Source: Bacteroidales bacterium
GTDB lineage: Bacteria > Bacteroidota > Bacteroidia > Bacteroidales > F082
NCBI GenBank assembly: GCA_017427985.1
Contig: JAFRRS010000023.1
Location: 186,001 to 250,000 of the forward strand
Reading direction: 5' to 3'
DNA: 64,000 nt
This document shows, piece after piece, positions 1 to 9,848 of this stretch. Made by a program: the position numbers and the translations under genes. The notes under the pieces were generated by a model. The model saw only the letters and a program-made list of their open reading frames with translations. It did not search any database and was not told the origin of the DNA. Numbering within the stretch: position 1 is the first letter of the stretch; every line of letters starts with the position of its first letter.

Positions 1-1433
1 ACATCGCATTGCTCGTTAACATCCTGTTCTTCTTCGGCGTTATCGCATCATTCGGCACAGTGTTGACACTGCCTGGTATCGCAGGTATCGTCTTGACACT
101 GGGTATGGCTGTTGACTCTAACGTCATCATCTTCGAACGTATCAAGGAAGAGATTGCTGCAGGTAAAGGCATCCGCCTCGCCGTCGCCGACGGTTTCAAG
201 GCAGCTTACTCAGCTATCCTCGACGGTCAGATCACAACATTTTTGACAGGTTTCATCCTGTTCGAGTTCGGTACAGGTCCTGTACAAGGTTTCGCAACAA
301 CATTGATGATCGGTATCTGCACCTCATTGTTCACCTCAATCTTCATCACAAGACTTATCCTTGAAGGTTGGCTCAACAGAAACAAAGAGATTGCATTCTC
401 AACCAATATGACACGCAACTTCTTGAAGAACACCAAGTTCAACTTCATCAAGTTCGGCAAGACAGCATTCATCATCGGTGGTATCATGATTGTCATCAGC
501 TTCGGTTCACTGGCAGTCCGCGGTCTCAACCTCGGCATCGACTTCCAGGGCGGTCGCAACTACGTTGTACGTTTCGACAAGGAAGTGTCAGTTGTCCAAG
601 TGCGTGAGGCTCTCGCCAACATTCCAGAGTTCAAGGCAGACGCTCCGGAAGTGAAGACATTCGGTCCAAGCCGTCAGGTGAAGATCACTACAAAATACGA
701 AATCAACAGCAACGATCCTGATATTGACGCCAAGATCCAGGGCATGCTCTATGACGGATTGAAAGGCTTCTACAGCAAGGACATGACATACGACCAGTTC
801 ACATCAGACAGCGAGAAGAGCGATATGATGCTCGGTATCATGTCATCGCAGAAGGTGGGTGCAACCATCGCCGACGACGTGACACGCAAGGCTATCTGGG
901 CAGTCATCATCTCATTGGTTGTCATCTTCGTGTACATCGCCATCCGTTTCAAGAGATGGCAGTACGGCGCCTCTTCAATCGTGGCATTGACACACGATAC
1001 AATCATCGTGATTGGTATGTACTCGTTGTTCTACAACATCTTACCATTCTCAATGGAGGTTGACCAGTCGTTCATCGCCGCTGTTCTGACCATCATCGGT
1101 TACTCAATCAACAACACAGTGGTTATCTTCGACCGTATCCGTGAGAACGTGACACTCTATCCAAAGAGAAGCTGGTATGAGAGAATGAACGACGGTGTCA
1201 ACAGCACATTGCTCCGTTCAATCAACACATCAGGTTCAACATTGGTGGTGTTGCTCGCTATCTTCATTTTCGGTGGTGAGACAATCCGCGGATTCGTGTT
1301 CGCACTGCTCGTCGGTATCATCGCAGGTACATTCTCATCACTGTTCATCGCCTCTCCAATAGCTTACATGTTCTTCAGAGGCAAGAGAGTCGATGCCAAT
1401 ATGCTTGAAGCAGCCGACAAGAAGAGAAAATAG
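1..1433 (+). CDS. secDF: Protein translocase SecDF fusion, C-terminal part (5' end outside window)
   Basis: The reading frame is open to the left edge, so only the C-terminal part of the gene is here (about 476 residues; the TTG at position 9 is internal). The first part is the end of SecD: a membrane segment, then GMAVDSNVIIFERIKEE, the conserved SecD cytoplasmic motif, and two or three more membrane helices. It continues without a break into SecF: a TM near residue 150, a periplasmic domain with NLGIDFQGG, and the SecF motif IGYSINNTVVIFDRIREN followed by the last helices. SecDF uses the proton motive force to complete Sec-dependent export. SecD-SecF fusions are usual in Bacteroidota. The basic tail (ADKKRK) is a normal ending. 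A 28-nt palindrome 34 nt downstream probably serves as its terminator. Confidence 0.96.
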   Translation, partial: IALLVNILFFFGVIASFGTVLTLPGIAGIVLTLGMAVDSNVIIFERIKEEIAAGKGIRLAVADGFKAAYSAILDGQITTFLTGFILFEFGTGPVQGFATTLMIGICTSLFTSIFITRLILEGWLNRNKEIAFSTNMTRNFLKNTKFNFIKFGKTAFIIGGIMIVISFGSLAVRGLNLGIDFQGGRNYVVRFDKEVSVVQVREALANIPEFKADAPEVKTFGPSRQVKITTKYEINSNDPDIDAKIQGMLYDGLKGFYSKDMTYDQFTSDSEKSDMMLGIMSSQKVGATIADDVTRKAIWAVIISLVVIFVYIAIRFKRWQYGASSIVALTHDTIIVIGMYSLFYNILPFSMEVDQSFIAAVLTIIGYSINNTVVIFDRIRENVTLYPKRSWYERMNDGVNSTLLRSINTSGSTLVVLLAIFIFGGETIRGFVFALLVGIIAGTFSSLFIASPIAYMFFRGKRVDANMLEAADKKRK

Positions 1434-1467
1434 TTAGTGATTTAACATCTAACGTTATTCGAAATCT

Positions 1468-1495
1468 GTAGAGACGCCATATATGACGTCTCTAC
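1468..1495. repeat. 28-nt palindromic element, copy 1 (arms GTAGAGACG, core CATATATG)
   Basis: Ten-nt arms reading GTAGAGACGC and ACGTCTCTAC surround the self-complementary core CATATATG. It lies in the secDF 3' region and is followed by a T-run, so it could act as a terminator. The same 10+8+10 design recurs at 16414, 24214, 38205 and 54716 with other cores. Confidence 0.85.
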
Positions 1496-1546
1496 ATTTT
1501 TTTATTTAAAAATATAAATAAATATTGTTTATATTTATTTTTTTTG

Positions 1547-1555
1547 TATTTTTGC
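1547..1555 (+). promoter_or_regulatory. Bacteroidota -7 box (TATTTTTGC) for the LRR protein gene
   Basis: The sequence matches the TAnnTTTG consensus, and a TTG-containing -33-like element (ATTGTTT) lies about 20 nt upstream. The predicted start of transcription is around 1561, giving a leader of about 38 nt before the ATG at 1599. Confidence 0.6.
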
Positions 1556-1598
1556 TATCTTGAATAATTGTGTATAAACTTGATAAAAAATATTTCTT

Positions 1599-4500
1599 AT
1601 GAGAAAGAGTTTTTTGGTACTATTTGCATTGATTTGCTGTGTTTTTAACGCATACGCCTTTGATTTTCAAGCGGAAAACGGCGATGGTGTAACTATTTAC
1701 TACAACATCAAACCATCAAATAAAGTACACGTCACGAACGACGGTGTCAACAGCTATTCAGGTGTGGTGAACATTCCTGAGGTGGTGACATACGACGAAA
1801 CCACATATACTGTGACAGGAATCAGCGCCAACGCATTCGAAGGCTGCGACGGATTGACCGCGGTGACTATGCCATCGACGATAAACAACATCGGCAACGA
1901 AGCATTCAAAGGATGCAGCGCATTGGTCTCGATAACGATTCCTGACGTGTCAATCAGCTATGGCACCAATATCCTCGAAGGATGCTCCAGCCTTGAGACT
2001 TTCGACGTCCCACGTCACATGGCATACATCCCTGAGGCGTTTTTCAAAAACTGCTCAAGTTTAACCACAATCACATACACAAACTCACTGATGAACATCG
2101 CATGGGGTGCTTTTGAAGGCTGCGTCTCGCTGACATCCGCCAATTTCAACATCCCGAGCACAGTGGTGTATATCGGCTACGGCGCTTTCAAGGGCTGCAC
2201 AGGACTCACCAGCGTGACAATCCCGAATGGCGTGTCGAAGATTGACAACGACACCTTCAAAGGCTGCAGCAACCTTGTCACCGTGAACCTTCCAAGCACC
2301 ATCGCTGAAATAAAAGTGCGTGCTTTCCGTGACTGCGTCAACATGACAACCATCAACTTCCCTGCCGCAATGACAAAAATCGGCATCGAGGCGTTTTACG
2401 GATGCACAAGCCTGACAAACGTTGACATGAGCGAATCGGCAATCAACTACATCGACAACAACGCTTTTGAAAACTGCACCAACCTCACCAATGTCGTGTT
2501 CTCAAACGTTTTGACATCCATCGGTCAGAACGCTTTCAAAAACAGCGCGATAAGCCAAATAACACTTCCAAAGTCGATGACGACAATCGGTGATCTGGCA
2601 TTTGCAGGATGCTCAAGCCTTACCAGCGCGGTGTTGCCAAGCACAATAACAGGTGTCGGCGCACAGGCATTCCTTAACTGCTCAGGTATCACAACGTTGA
2701 AATGCTTTGCGAAAGTTCCGCCGTCAGCACCAGCTAACTGCTTCGACGGTGTCAATCCGGCGATGACCGTCATCGTCCCCTGCCCTTCTGTAAACGCTTA
2801 CATGGCTAACATCCCATGGGATGCATTCAACGTAATCTGCGCACCTGACATCAACATCACATCAGGCACCATCCCATTCGACAGCGGCAACATTTTCGGA
2901 GAAGGATTATACACGACAGACGAGACCGTCAATCTCGTGGCAGTTCCAAAGAACCATTTTGTTTTCGTCCACTGGACAGAAAACGACGTTGTGATTTCAA
3001 CAAATCCAAGCCTTACATTCATCGCAACGGAAAACAGACACATTGTTGCACATTTCACATACAGCACCCACAACATCACTGTTACAGCAGAGCCTTCAAT
3101 TTACGGCTCTGTGACAGGTGGCGGCATATATGAATACAGCGCAGTGGCACGTCTGGAAGCCTTCCCTAACCCACATTACGACTTCTACAACTGGACAGAA
3201 AACGACAGCGTTGTCTCAACAGAAGCGATGTACAGATTCACAGTGCCTTACGACAGAAACCTCGTGGCGCATTTCGCCCCTTCAAACTACAACGTCACCA
3301 CTTTGGTGAATATCCCTGGTGCAGGAACGACAACAGGTGACGGCGTTTACACATTCAACACCTCAGTCACTGTTACAGCATCAGCCAACGAACACTACAC
3401 TTTCACATGCTGGAAGGAAAAAGGCGTAGTGGTGTCAACAAATGCAGAATACACCTTCACCATCAACAATCCAAGAAATCTGACGGCAGTGTTCACTCCT
3501 GATGACTATGAAATCAATGCGACCGTGAACATTGAAGGCGCAGGAACCGTTGAAGGAACCGGTATCTACAGCTATAACGAAACAGCAACACTGGTAGCGA
3601 CGAACAACTACAGCTACACTTTCCTCGGATGGGAAGAAAACGGAACTATAGTCAACACCAACCCAACTTACAGCTTTATCGTCAACAGCAACAGAGACCT
3701 CGTTGCGGTATTCGGACTTAACAACTACATCGTTACCGCCACATCAAACCTCGGTGACGCCGCGATAATCAGCGGTGACGGCATCTACACACATGGCGAC
3801 ACCGTTACAATGTCAACATACGCCAACAGTTTCTACGTATTTGACAACTGGACAGAAGGCGACGAGATTGTTTCATCAAGCTCAGCTTTCAGTTTCGTCA
3901 TCAACAGCAACAGAAACCTTGTGGCGAACTACCACGCACAGAACACAAACTACTGGGTTCCAACTACAACAGCATCAAGCACCATGTTGCTCACTGGCGT
4001 AATCCAAATCGAAGGAGTGGAACAAAGCACCGATATGCTTGAAATCGGAGCGTTCTGCAACGAAGAAGTAAGAGGAAGCCAAAAGGCACAGTTTGTTGAA
4101 GCCACAGGAAGATACCTGTTCTACATGACAATTTACGGCAACGACGACGACCCAATCTCATTCAGACTTTACGACCACGAACTCGATTCAGTGTTGTCGT
4201 TGAAATGCCTTACAGACTTGACATTCACGACTGACCAGATGATAGGCTCGACTGCAAATCCGCAGGTCATGAACTTCATTTCAGCGTTGTTTATCACTGT
4301 TAACGTAAATCCTGAAAACAGCGGTACCGTGACTGGTGGTGGCGCATACACCGAAGGCAGTGAAGTGACCCTCGTGGCGACACCGGCTGATGGCTTCTCA
4401 TTCAACAACTGGATGGAGAATGACACCGTTGTCACAACAAACGCAACATATTCATTTACAGCGATGTCCAACAGAGTGCTGACTGCCAACTTCGTTCCAG

Positions 4501-6194
4501 GAAACCACTGGAATCCAAATCCGGAGTTGTATAACAACAGCATGAATGTCATTGCACTTCTGCAGATTTCAGGAGAGGAACAGAGCAACACATTCCTTGA
4601 AGTGGGTGCTTTCTGCAACGACGTGGTGAGAGGCAGCACAATGCCAACATACATCGCATCAGTCGACAAATACTTGTACTTCCTGCAGATTTACGGTTCA
4701 AACGGCAACCATATCGTCTTCAAATTGTATGACCATGAAAACGAAGTCGAATATGACTACGTTTCTGCATCGTCATTGACATTCTCAGCTAACAGTGTCA
4801 TTGGAAACCCGACAAGCCCGTATATCATCAACATGGAGCCATCAGTGACAATTGAGACCATGGCATATCCAACAAATGCAGGAAACACCAGCGGCAGCGG
4901 CATCTATCCATACGGAAGCTCTGTCACATTGACTGCATCAGGAACAGGCAACAATGTGTTTGTAAACTGGACATGCGGCGGCAACGTTGTGTCGACCAGC
5001 CCTACTTTCACATTCACAGCCACAGAATCACTGACATTCACCGCCAACTTCTCCAACGGTCAGAATACAAATCTTTCAAACGGTTGGAACTGGTATTCAA
5101 CATTCGTTGAGATGAACGGCGTTGACGGTCTTACAATGGTTGAGAACGGTCTTGGAACGTCAAGCACGACAATTATGTCGCAGACACAAAGTGTTGTTTA
5201 CAATGGCGGCACATGGGAAGGCTCACTCGGAACGATAGTGAACGAGCAGATGTACCGCATCTACATGAATGGTTATCATACACTTAGAATATATGGAAAC
5301 ATCGCCAATCCGAGCAGCCATCCTATAACGCTCAATCCTGATTGGAACTGGATCGGTTATCCGATGACAGGCAGAGTGGCAGTCAACACTGCTTTGGCAG
5401 GACTCGACGCCACAAACGGCGACGTCATCAGGTCGTTGAACAGCTATGCTGAATATATCGACGGCGCTGGCTGGATTGGCTCACTCAACACATTGGTTCC
5501 AGGTCAGGGCTACATGTACAACAATGCTGGAAGCGGCAGCAAGACTTTTGTCTACCAAAGCTCAGCCAAGGAAGATCCTGACGGAAACATCACAACTGAC
5601 AATAACTTCTGGCATCCGGACGTCCACAAATACGCCAACAGCATGTGCATAACATCTTCAATCGTCATCAACGGCGAAAGACCGAGAAGCATGGGCTATG
5701 AAATCGGCGCATTCTGTGACGGTGAATGCCGTGGCAGCGCAAGACCTGTTTACATCGAGCATCTCGACGAATACATAATGTATCTCATAGTTTACGGAGA
5801 GCAGGGCGATGAGATTTCGTTCAAGCTTTATGACTACGAACAGGAAGAAATAGTTTCAGATCATGCTGCTAACGTGTTAAGTTTCAACAACAATTCGGTT
5901 GTCGGCTCAGCGATAAACAGCTTTGAGATTTCATACAACGACATCGACAATGTTGGTGAAAACAATATCAGCATCGGCATCTACCCTAACCCGGCGCACA
6001 TCGGCGACAAGCTGATTCTGACAACAAAAGCTGAAGATTCAAAAGTCGAAATATATAATGCAACTGGTGTCAAGATTTACGAGAAGACCTTCAACAACGA
6101 AGAAAAACTCGATTGTTTTGACAAGTCAGGCGTTTATCTGATGCGTGTCATCACACCATCGGGAACAACATTCAGAAAGGTAGTCATTGACTAA
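1599..6194 (+). CDS. BspA-type LRR / B-repeat surface protein with T9SS sorting domain
   Basis: A 1531-residue secreted protein. Residues 1-20 form a signal peptide ending at AYA-FDF. Residues about 60-400 hold BspA-type (LRR_5) repeats of the form AFxGCxxLTxVxxPxxxxxIG. Residues about 421-783 contain five tandem 73-residue repeats with a W(T/K/E)E(N/K) core (NWTENDSVVST, then NLVAxF), resembling InlB-type B repeats; two more lie near 895 and 1083. Three modules with EIGAFCNEEVRGS-like cores begin near 784, 969 and 1336. A WNW module (GWNWYSTF, NPDWNWIGYP, GQGYMY) covers about 1164-1330. The C-terminal T9SS type A domain starts at IGIYPNP (about 1457) and ends KVVID. It should be exported by Sec, then carried across the outer membrane and anchored by the T9SS. 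Adhesion is an inference from the LRR and B-repeat content; the ligand is unknown. Confidence 0.9.
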   Translation: MRKSFLVLFALICCVFNAYAFDFQAENGDGVTIYYNIKPSNKVHVTNDGVNSYSGVVNIPEVVTYDETTYTVTGISANAFEGCDGLTAVTMPSTINNIGNEAFKGCSALVSITIPDVSISYGTNILEGCSSLETFDVPRHMAYIPEAFFKNCSSLTTITYTNSLMNIAWGAFEGCVSLTSANFNIPSTVVYIGYGAFKGCTGLTSVTIPNGVSKIDNDTFKGCSNLVTVNLPSTIAEIKVRAFRDCVNMTTINFPAAMTKIGIEAFYGCTSLTNVDMSESAINYIDNNAFENCTNLTNVVFSNVLTSIGQNAFKNSAISQITLPKSMTTIGDLAFAGCSSLTSAVLPSTITGVGAQAFLNCSGITTLKCFAKVPPSAPANCFDGVNPAMTVIVPCPSVNAYMANIPWDAFNVICAPDINITSGTIPFDSGNIFGEGLYTTDETVNLVAVPKNHFVFVHWTENDVVISTNPSLTFIATENRHIVAHFTYSTHNITVTAEPSIYGSVTGGGIYEYSAVARLEAFPNPHYDFYNWTENDSVVSTEAMYRFTVPYDRNLVAHFAPSNYNVTTLVNIPGAGTTTGDGVYTFNTSVTVTASANEHYTFTCWKEKGVVVSTNAEYTFTINNPRNLTAVFTPDDYEINATVNIEGAGTVEGTGIYSYNETATLVATNNYSYTFLGWEENGTIVNTNPTYSFIVNSNRDLVAVFGLNNYIVTATSNLGDAAIISGDGIYTHGDTVTMSTYANSFYVFDNWTEGDEIVSSSSAFSFVINSNRNLVANYHAQNTNYWVPTTTASSTMLLTGVIQIEGVEQSTDMLEIGAFCNEEVRGSQKAQFVEATGRYLFYMTIYGNDDDPISFRLYDHELDSVLSLKCLTDLTFTTDQMIGSTANPQVMNFISALFITVNVNPENSGTVTGGGAYTEGSEVTLVATPADGFSFNNWMENDTVVTTNATYSFTAMSNRVLTANFVPGNHWNPNPELYNNSMNVIALLQISGEEQSNTFLEVGAFCNDVVRGSTMPTYIASVDKYLYFLQIYGSNGNHIVFKLYDHENEVEYDYVSASSLTFSANSVIGNPTSPYIINMEPSVTIETMAYPTNAGNTSGSGIYPYGSSVTLTASGTGNNVFVNWTCGGNVVSTSPTFTFTATESLTFTANFSNGQNTNLSNGWNWYSTFVEMNGVDGLTMVENGLGTSSTTIMSQTQSVVYNGGTWEGSLGTIVNEQMYRIYMNGYHTLRIYGNIANPSSHPITLNPDWNWIGYPMTGRVAVNTALAGLDATNGDVIRSLNSYAEYIDGAGWIGSLNTLVPGQGYMYNNAGSGSKTFVYQSSAKEDPDGNITTDNNFWHPDVHKYANSMCITSSIVINGERPRSMGYEIGAFCDGECRGSARPVYIEHLDEYIMYLIVYGEQGDEISFKLYDYEQEEIVSDHAANVLSFNNNSVVGSAINSFEISYNDIDNVGENNISIGIYPNPAHIGDKLILTTKAEDSKVEIYNATGVKIYEKTFNNEEKLDCFDKSGVYLMRVITPSGTTFRKVVID

Positions 6195-6256
6195 CTCTTT
6201 TGACTATTAATATAATAGATGTACGATCTTATCGTTATATCTTAAAAAGGATTTTT

Positions 6257-8680
6257 ATGGTTAAGAAACTGTTATTTGCACTTCTTATAATTGTTTTTGG
6301 AGCAACGTTGCCTGTCAACGCACAGAGACGCAACCCCGCGAAGAATGCTGACATCGCATTTGAGAGGGGGCAGTATAATCTGGCTGTTGAGAGATACAAA
6401 AAGGCTTACAAAAAGCTGCGCAATAAAAAATTTGAGGCAGAGAAGACGCGTGTCACCTACCAGATGGGTGAATGCTATCGTTTGACCGAAAACATGAAAC
6501 AGGCTGCGGCACAGTACAAAAGAGTTGTAAAAACTGACTTTCCAAAAAGCACGCCTATTTTCTACCTGCATTACGGCGATGTGCTGAAACGCATCGAGAA
6601 ATATGACGAAGCGATTGAAAACTACAATCTTTACACCGAAGCCGTTCCCGATGACCCGCGCGGACAACGGGCAGCTAACGACATCGACAAGATAAAAGAA
6701 TGGATCGAGAACCCTTCAAAATATGAGGTAACACGTGTTAAAGCGTTGAATTCCAAGGCATCTGACTTCGGCGTGGCATGGATTTCAAGCAGCTTCAACG
6801 ACATCATCTTCACCTCGACACGTGAAGGCGGTATCGCAAAGGAAAAAGACGGCATCACCGGACAGCATTTCTCGGATTTTTACTATACGAGACAAGACAA
6901 GAAAGGCGTTTGGGACAAGCCGGAACTCGTTGACGAGGAAGGCGGAATCAACAGCAAAGGCAGCGAAGGCATGCCGTTTTTCACAAAGTCGTTCTCGGAT
7001 GTATATTTCACACGTTGCCCTAACGACAAAAAACGCCAGTCTGGATGTATGATAATGAAGTCGAGACGAACAGGCAACTCGTTCAGCGAGCCGACTGTCG
7101 TGGAGATTGCAGGTGTTGACTCTATTGACATTGTGGGGCATCCGACGCTCAGCTCCGACGAGAGCATCATGTATTTCGCGGCAGAACGTTCAGGTGGCTT
7201 CGGTGGCAAGGACATCTGGGTGACAATCAAGGGCGAGGACGGAAAGTTCGGTCGCCCGTTTAACCTTGGAGAGGTGATAAACACAGCAGGCGACGAGATG
7301 TTTCCGTTTATGCGCAACGACTCGACGCTATATTTCTCGTCAGACGGACACGGCGGCATGGGCGGTCTTGACATCTTCATGACGACGATAGACACTGCGG
7401 GCTACTGGTCAGAGCCTGTCAACATGAAATCACCAATAAACTCTATCGGGAACGATTTCAGCATCATCTTCCACCCTACTGAGGAAAAAGGATTTCTGGC
7501 TTCAAACAGAGACAGCCGCAACGGAATGGACGACGACATCTATTATTTTGAGGAGCCGCCTATCGACATCACCATCAACGGAACCATCAAAGACATCAAC
7601 AGCTTGCAGTTTGTCAACGGTGCCAATGTAAGCATCGCCGGAACTGACGGAACAAGGTCCACAACATTGTCGAGCGATAAGGGAACATTCCAGTTCAACA
7701 AGGATTTGTTCAGAGTCGGGAACATTTACGTTCTCACCATCGAGAAGAACAACTATTTCAGTCTGACAGACACAATCAGCACCGTCGGACTTGAATTCAG
7801 CAAGGATTTCACTCCATTTTATGAGATGTCGATGATTCCAACAGGCTCAATCGTTTTGCCTGAGATTCAGTATGAACTCGGAAAATGGGATTTGCAGCCA
7901 CAGTTTGAAGACTCATTGCAGGGCTTGATCGAGATTTTGCAAGTCAACCCTAACATTACCATTGAGTTAGGCTCACACACCGACCTTCGCGGTTCGGAAG
8001 CAAGCAACGACATGCTGTCGCAGAAACGTGCCCAGGCAGTGTGCGACTATCTGGTTATCAGAGGCATCGACCCATTGAGACTTACCGCAAAAGGCTACGG
8101 CGAGCGCGTTCCAAGAATCGTTGACGGCAAGAAACTCACCGAAGAATACATCAACTCATTGCCTACGGAGGAGATGAAGGAAAGAGCCCATCAGCTGAAC
8201 CGTAGAACAGAATTCAGGGTGTTGAGCAGGGATTACAAGCCGAGAGAGTTGATTGACGACGACCAGATGGCCAAAATCAAGATGAATCCAGAAGACAACA
8301 AAGTGCCGTTTGCACAAGACAAGAACGGATTGTTCTCGTTCAAATGTTACATCAACACTTACACTGAAAACGTGACATACGACAAGAGCTATGACTTCGG
8401 CGTGTCACAGAAGAAGGTGATGGAGCTTCTCACCAACGGCATCATCACGAAGAACGATTTTGTTGGCGACAACATCGACAGGATTATCACCGCGGGTGCT
8501 GTGAAAGACCGTGCAGTGTTTATTATCAAAGAGATTCGCATCGCCGACCGCACTGTTGAAAACATCAAGGTGACGGTATACAACAACCAGAAATACGACT
8601 GGGTTATTGGTACAAGAGCACTGAAGAATTTTGGTAATTTTGATTTTAACATCGACGAACACAAATTGATTTTTAAATAA
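6257..8680 (+). CDS. PorE-like OmpA-family protein (TPR, PD40 propeller, regulatory domain, OmpA)
   Basis: The start chosen is ATG 6257 (807 residues): it is preceded by AAAAAGG and opens directly into a signal peptide (MVKKLLFALL...VNAQ). The in-frame ATG at 6200 would put 19 residues before it. Domain order: TPR-like helices (about 12-145), PD40-type blades (YFAAERSGGFGGKDIW, YFSSDGHGGMGGLDIF, FLASNRDSRNGMDDDIYYF; about 170-440), a carboxypeptidase-regulatory-like beta domain (about 445-525), and an OmpA C-terminal peptidoglycan-binding domain (ELGSHTDLRGSEASNDMLSQ...GYGE, about 560-680), then about 120 unassigned residues. This order matches PorE of the Porphyromonas T9SS, which links the secretion machinery to peptidoglycan. 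Unlike PorE it shows no lipobox cysteine, so it should be soluble in the periplasm. It lies between a T9SS cargo gene and purM. Confidence 0.85.
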   Translation: MVKKLLFALLIIVFGATLPVNAQRRNPAKNADIAFERGQYNLAVERYKKAYKKLRNKKFEAEKTRVTYQMGECYRLTENMKQAAAQYKRVVKTDFPKSTPIFYLHYGDVLKRIEKYDEAIENYNLYTEAVPDDPRGQRAANDIDKIKEWIENPSKYEVTRVKALNSKASDFGVAWISSSFNDIIFTSTREGGIAKEKDGITGQHFSDFYYTRQDKKGVWDKPELVDEEGGINSKGSEGMPFFTKSFSDVYFTRCPNDKKRQSGCMIMKSRRTGNSFSEPTVVEIAGVDSIDIVGHPTLSSDESIMYFAAERSGGFGGKDIWVTIKGEDGKFGRPFNLGEVINTAGDEMFPFMRNDSTLYFSSDGHGGMGGLDIFMTTIDTAGYWSEPVNMKSPINSIGNDFSIIFHPTEEKGFLASNRDSRNGMDDDIYYFEEPPIDITINGTIKDINSLQFVNGANVSIAGTDGTRSTTLSSDKGTFQFNKDLFRVGNIYVLTIEKNNYFSLTDTISTVGLEFSKDFTPFYEMSMIPTGSIVLPEIQYELGKWDLQPQFEDSLQGLIEILQVNPNITIELGSHTDLRGSEASNDMLSQKRAQAVCDYLVIRGIDPLRLTAKGYGERVPRIVDGKKLTEEYINSLPTEEMKERAHQLNRRTEFRVLSRDYKPRELIDDDQMAKIKMNPEDNKVPFAQDKNGLFSFKCYINTYTENVTYDKSYDFGVSQKKVMELLTNGIITKNDFVGDNIDRIITAGAVKDRAVFIIKEIRIADRTVENIKVTVYNNQKYDWVIGTRALKNFGNFDFNIDEHKLIFK

Positions 8681-8681
8681 A

Positions 8682-9848
8682 ATGCCAGTAGAAAAAAGAT
8701 ACCAGCTCCGTGGTGTTTCCGCGGAGAAAGAAGACATACACAACGCCATCAAAAACCTTGACAAAGGCTTGTATCCCAATGCTTTCTGTAAGATTATCCC
8801 GGACATTTTAGGCGGTGATGACGAGTATTGCAACATCATGCACGCCGACGGGGCAGGCACGAAGTCGTCGTTGGCATACCTTTATTGGAAAGAGACCGGC
8901 GATTTGTCAGTGTGGTCTGGCATAGCGCAGGACGCCGTGGTGATGAACACCGACGACCTGATGTGCGTGGGCGCGACCGACAAGATGCTTCTATCCTCCA
9001 CTATCGGGCGCAACAAGAACCTCATTTCTGGCGAGGTGATTTCAGCCATCATCAATGGAACCGAGGAATTCCTTGCGAAACTGCGTTCATTGGGCGTTGG
9101 CATTTATCTGACTGGTGGCGAGACCGCCGACGTTGGTGATTTGGTGAGAACAATCATCGTAGACAGCACCGTGACAACAAGGATGAAACGTTCGGAAGTT
9201 ATTGAAAATCATATACAACCTGGCGATGTCATAGTGGGATTCGCGTCATACGGGCAGGCGACTTACGAAGACAGATACAATGGCGGCATGGGCTCAAATG
9301 GTTTGACCTCGGCGCGTCATGATGTGCTGGGACATTATCTGGCAGAAAAATATCAGGAAAGCTATGACCATTCGATACCTGAGGATTTGGTTTATTCTGG
9401 AAATCATACACTTACAGAGCCGACAAAAGTCCCTGGCGTTGATGTCGGAAAGCTCATCCTCGCCCCTACCCGCACCTATCTCCCGATGATGGTGCCGATT
9501 TTGGAGAATTTGAGACCGAAAATCAACGGAATCATACACTGCAGCGGTGGCGCACAGACAAAGGTGACTCATTTCATCGATAAGTTACACATTATCAAGG
9601 ACAACATGATTGAATTGCCGCCATTGTTCGAGATGATTCAGGAGTCATCAGGCACCGACTGGCAGGAAATGTACAAGGTGTTCAACATGGGCTCGCGCCT
9701 TGAGATTTACACAGACGAGAAATCGGCAGAAGAGATGATTAAGATTGCCAACTCATTCAATATCAAGGCACAAATCATCGGACATGTGGAAGCATCCGAC
9801 AAGAAACAACTCACGATAAAGAGCAAATACGGAATTTTTGAATACTGA
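8682..9848 (+). CDS. purM: Phosphoribosylformylglycinamidine cyclo-ligase (AIR synthase)
   Basis: A 388-residue AIR-synthase family protein. PurM closes the imidazole ring of FGAM to AIR using ATP, the fifth step of purine synthesis, in the cytoplasm. Visible family features are the early HADGAGTKSSLAYLYW segment, the metal/ATP-region residues QDAVVMNTDDLMCVGA, LTGGETADVGDLV, the glycine-rich turn NGGMGSNGLTSARHDVL, and the C-terminal domain with GIIHCSGGAQTKV and FNMGSRLEIY. It is somewhat longer than E. coli PurM (345 residues), as is common in Bacteroidota. The start follows the PorE-like stop by one base, and its stop overlaps the prfA start (TGATG), so the genes are probably cotranscribed and translationally coupled. 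Confidence 0.93.
   Translation: MPVEKRYQLRGVSAEKEDIHNAIKNLDKGLYPNAFCKIIPDILGGDDEYCNIMHADGAGTKSSLAYLYWKETGDLSVWSGIAQDAVVMNTDDLMCVGATDKMLLSSTIGRNKNLISGEVISAIINGTEEFLAKLRSLGVGIYLTGGETADVGDLVRTIIVDSTVTTRMKRSEVIENHIQPGDVIVGFASYGQATYEDRYNGGMGSNGLTSARHDVLGHYLAEKYQESYDHSIPEDLVYSGNHTLTEPTKVPGVDVGKLILAPTRTYLPMMVPILENLRPKINGIIHCSGGAQTKVTHFIDKLHIIKDNMIELPPLFEMIQESSGTDWQEMYKVFNMGSRLEIYTDEKSAEEMIKIANSFNIKAQIIGHVEASDKKQLTIKSKYGIFEY

Noticed and set aside
1599..6194. LRR protein as an internalin-type invasin
   Set aside because: The repeats are BspA-type and end in a T9SS domain, which is ordinary for Bacteroidota surface proteins; invasion cannot be inferred.
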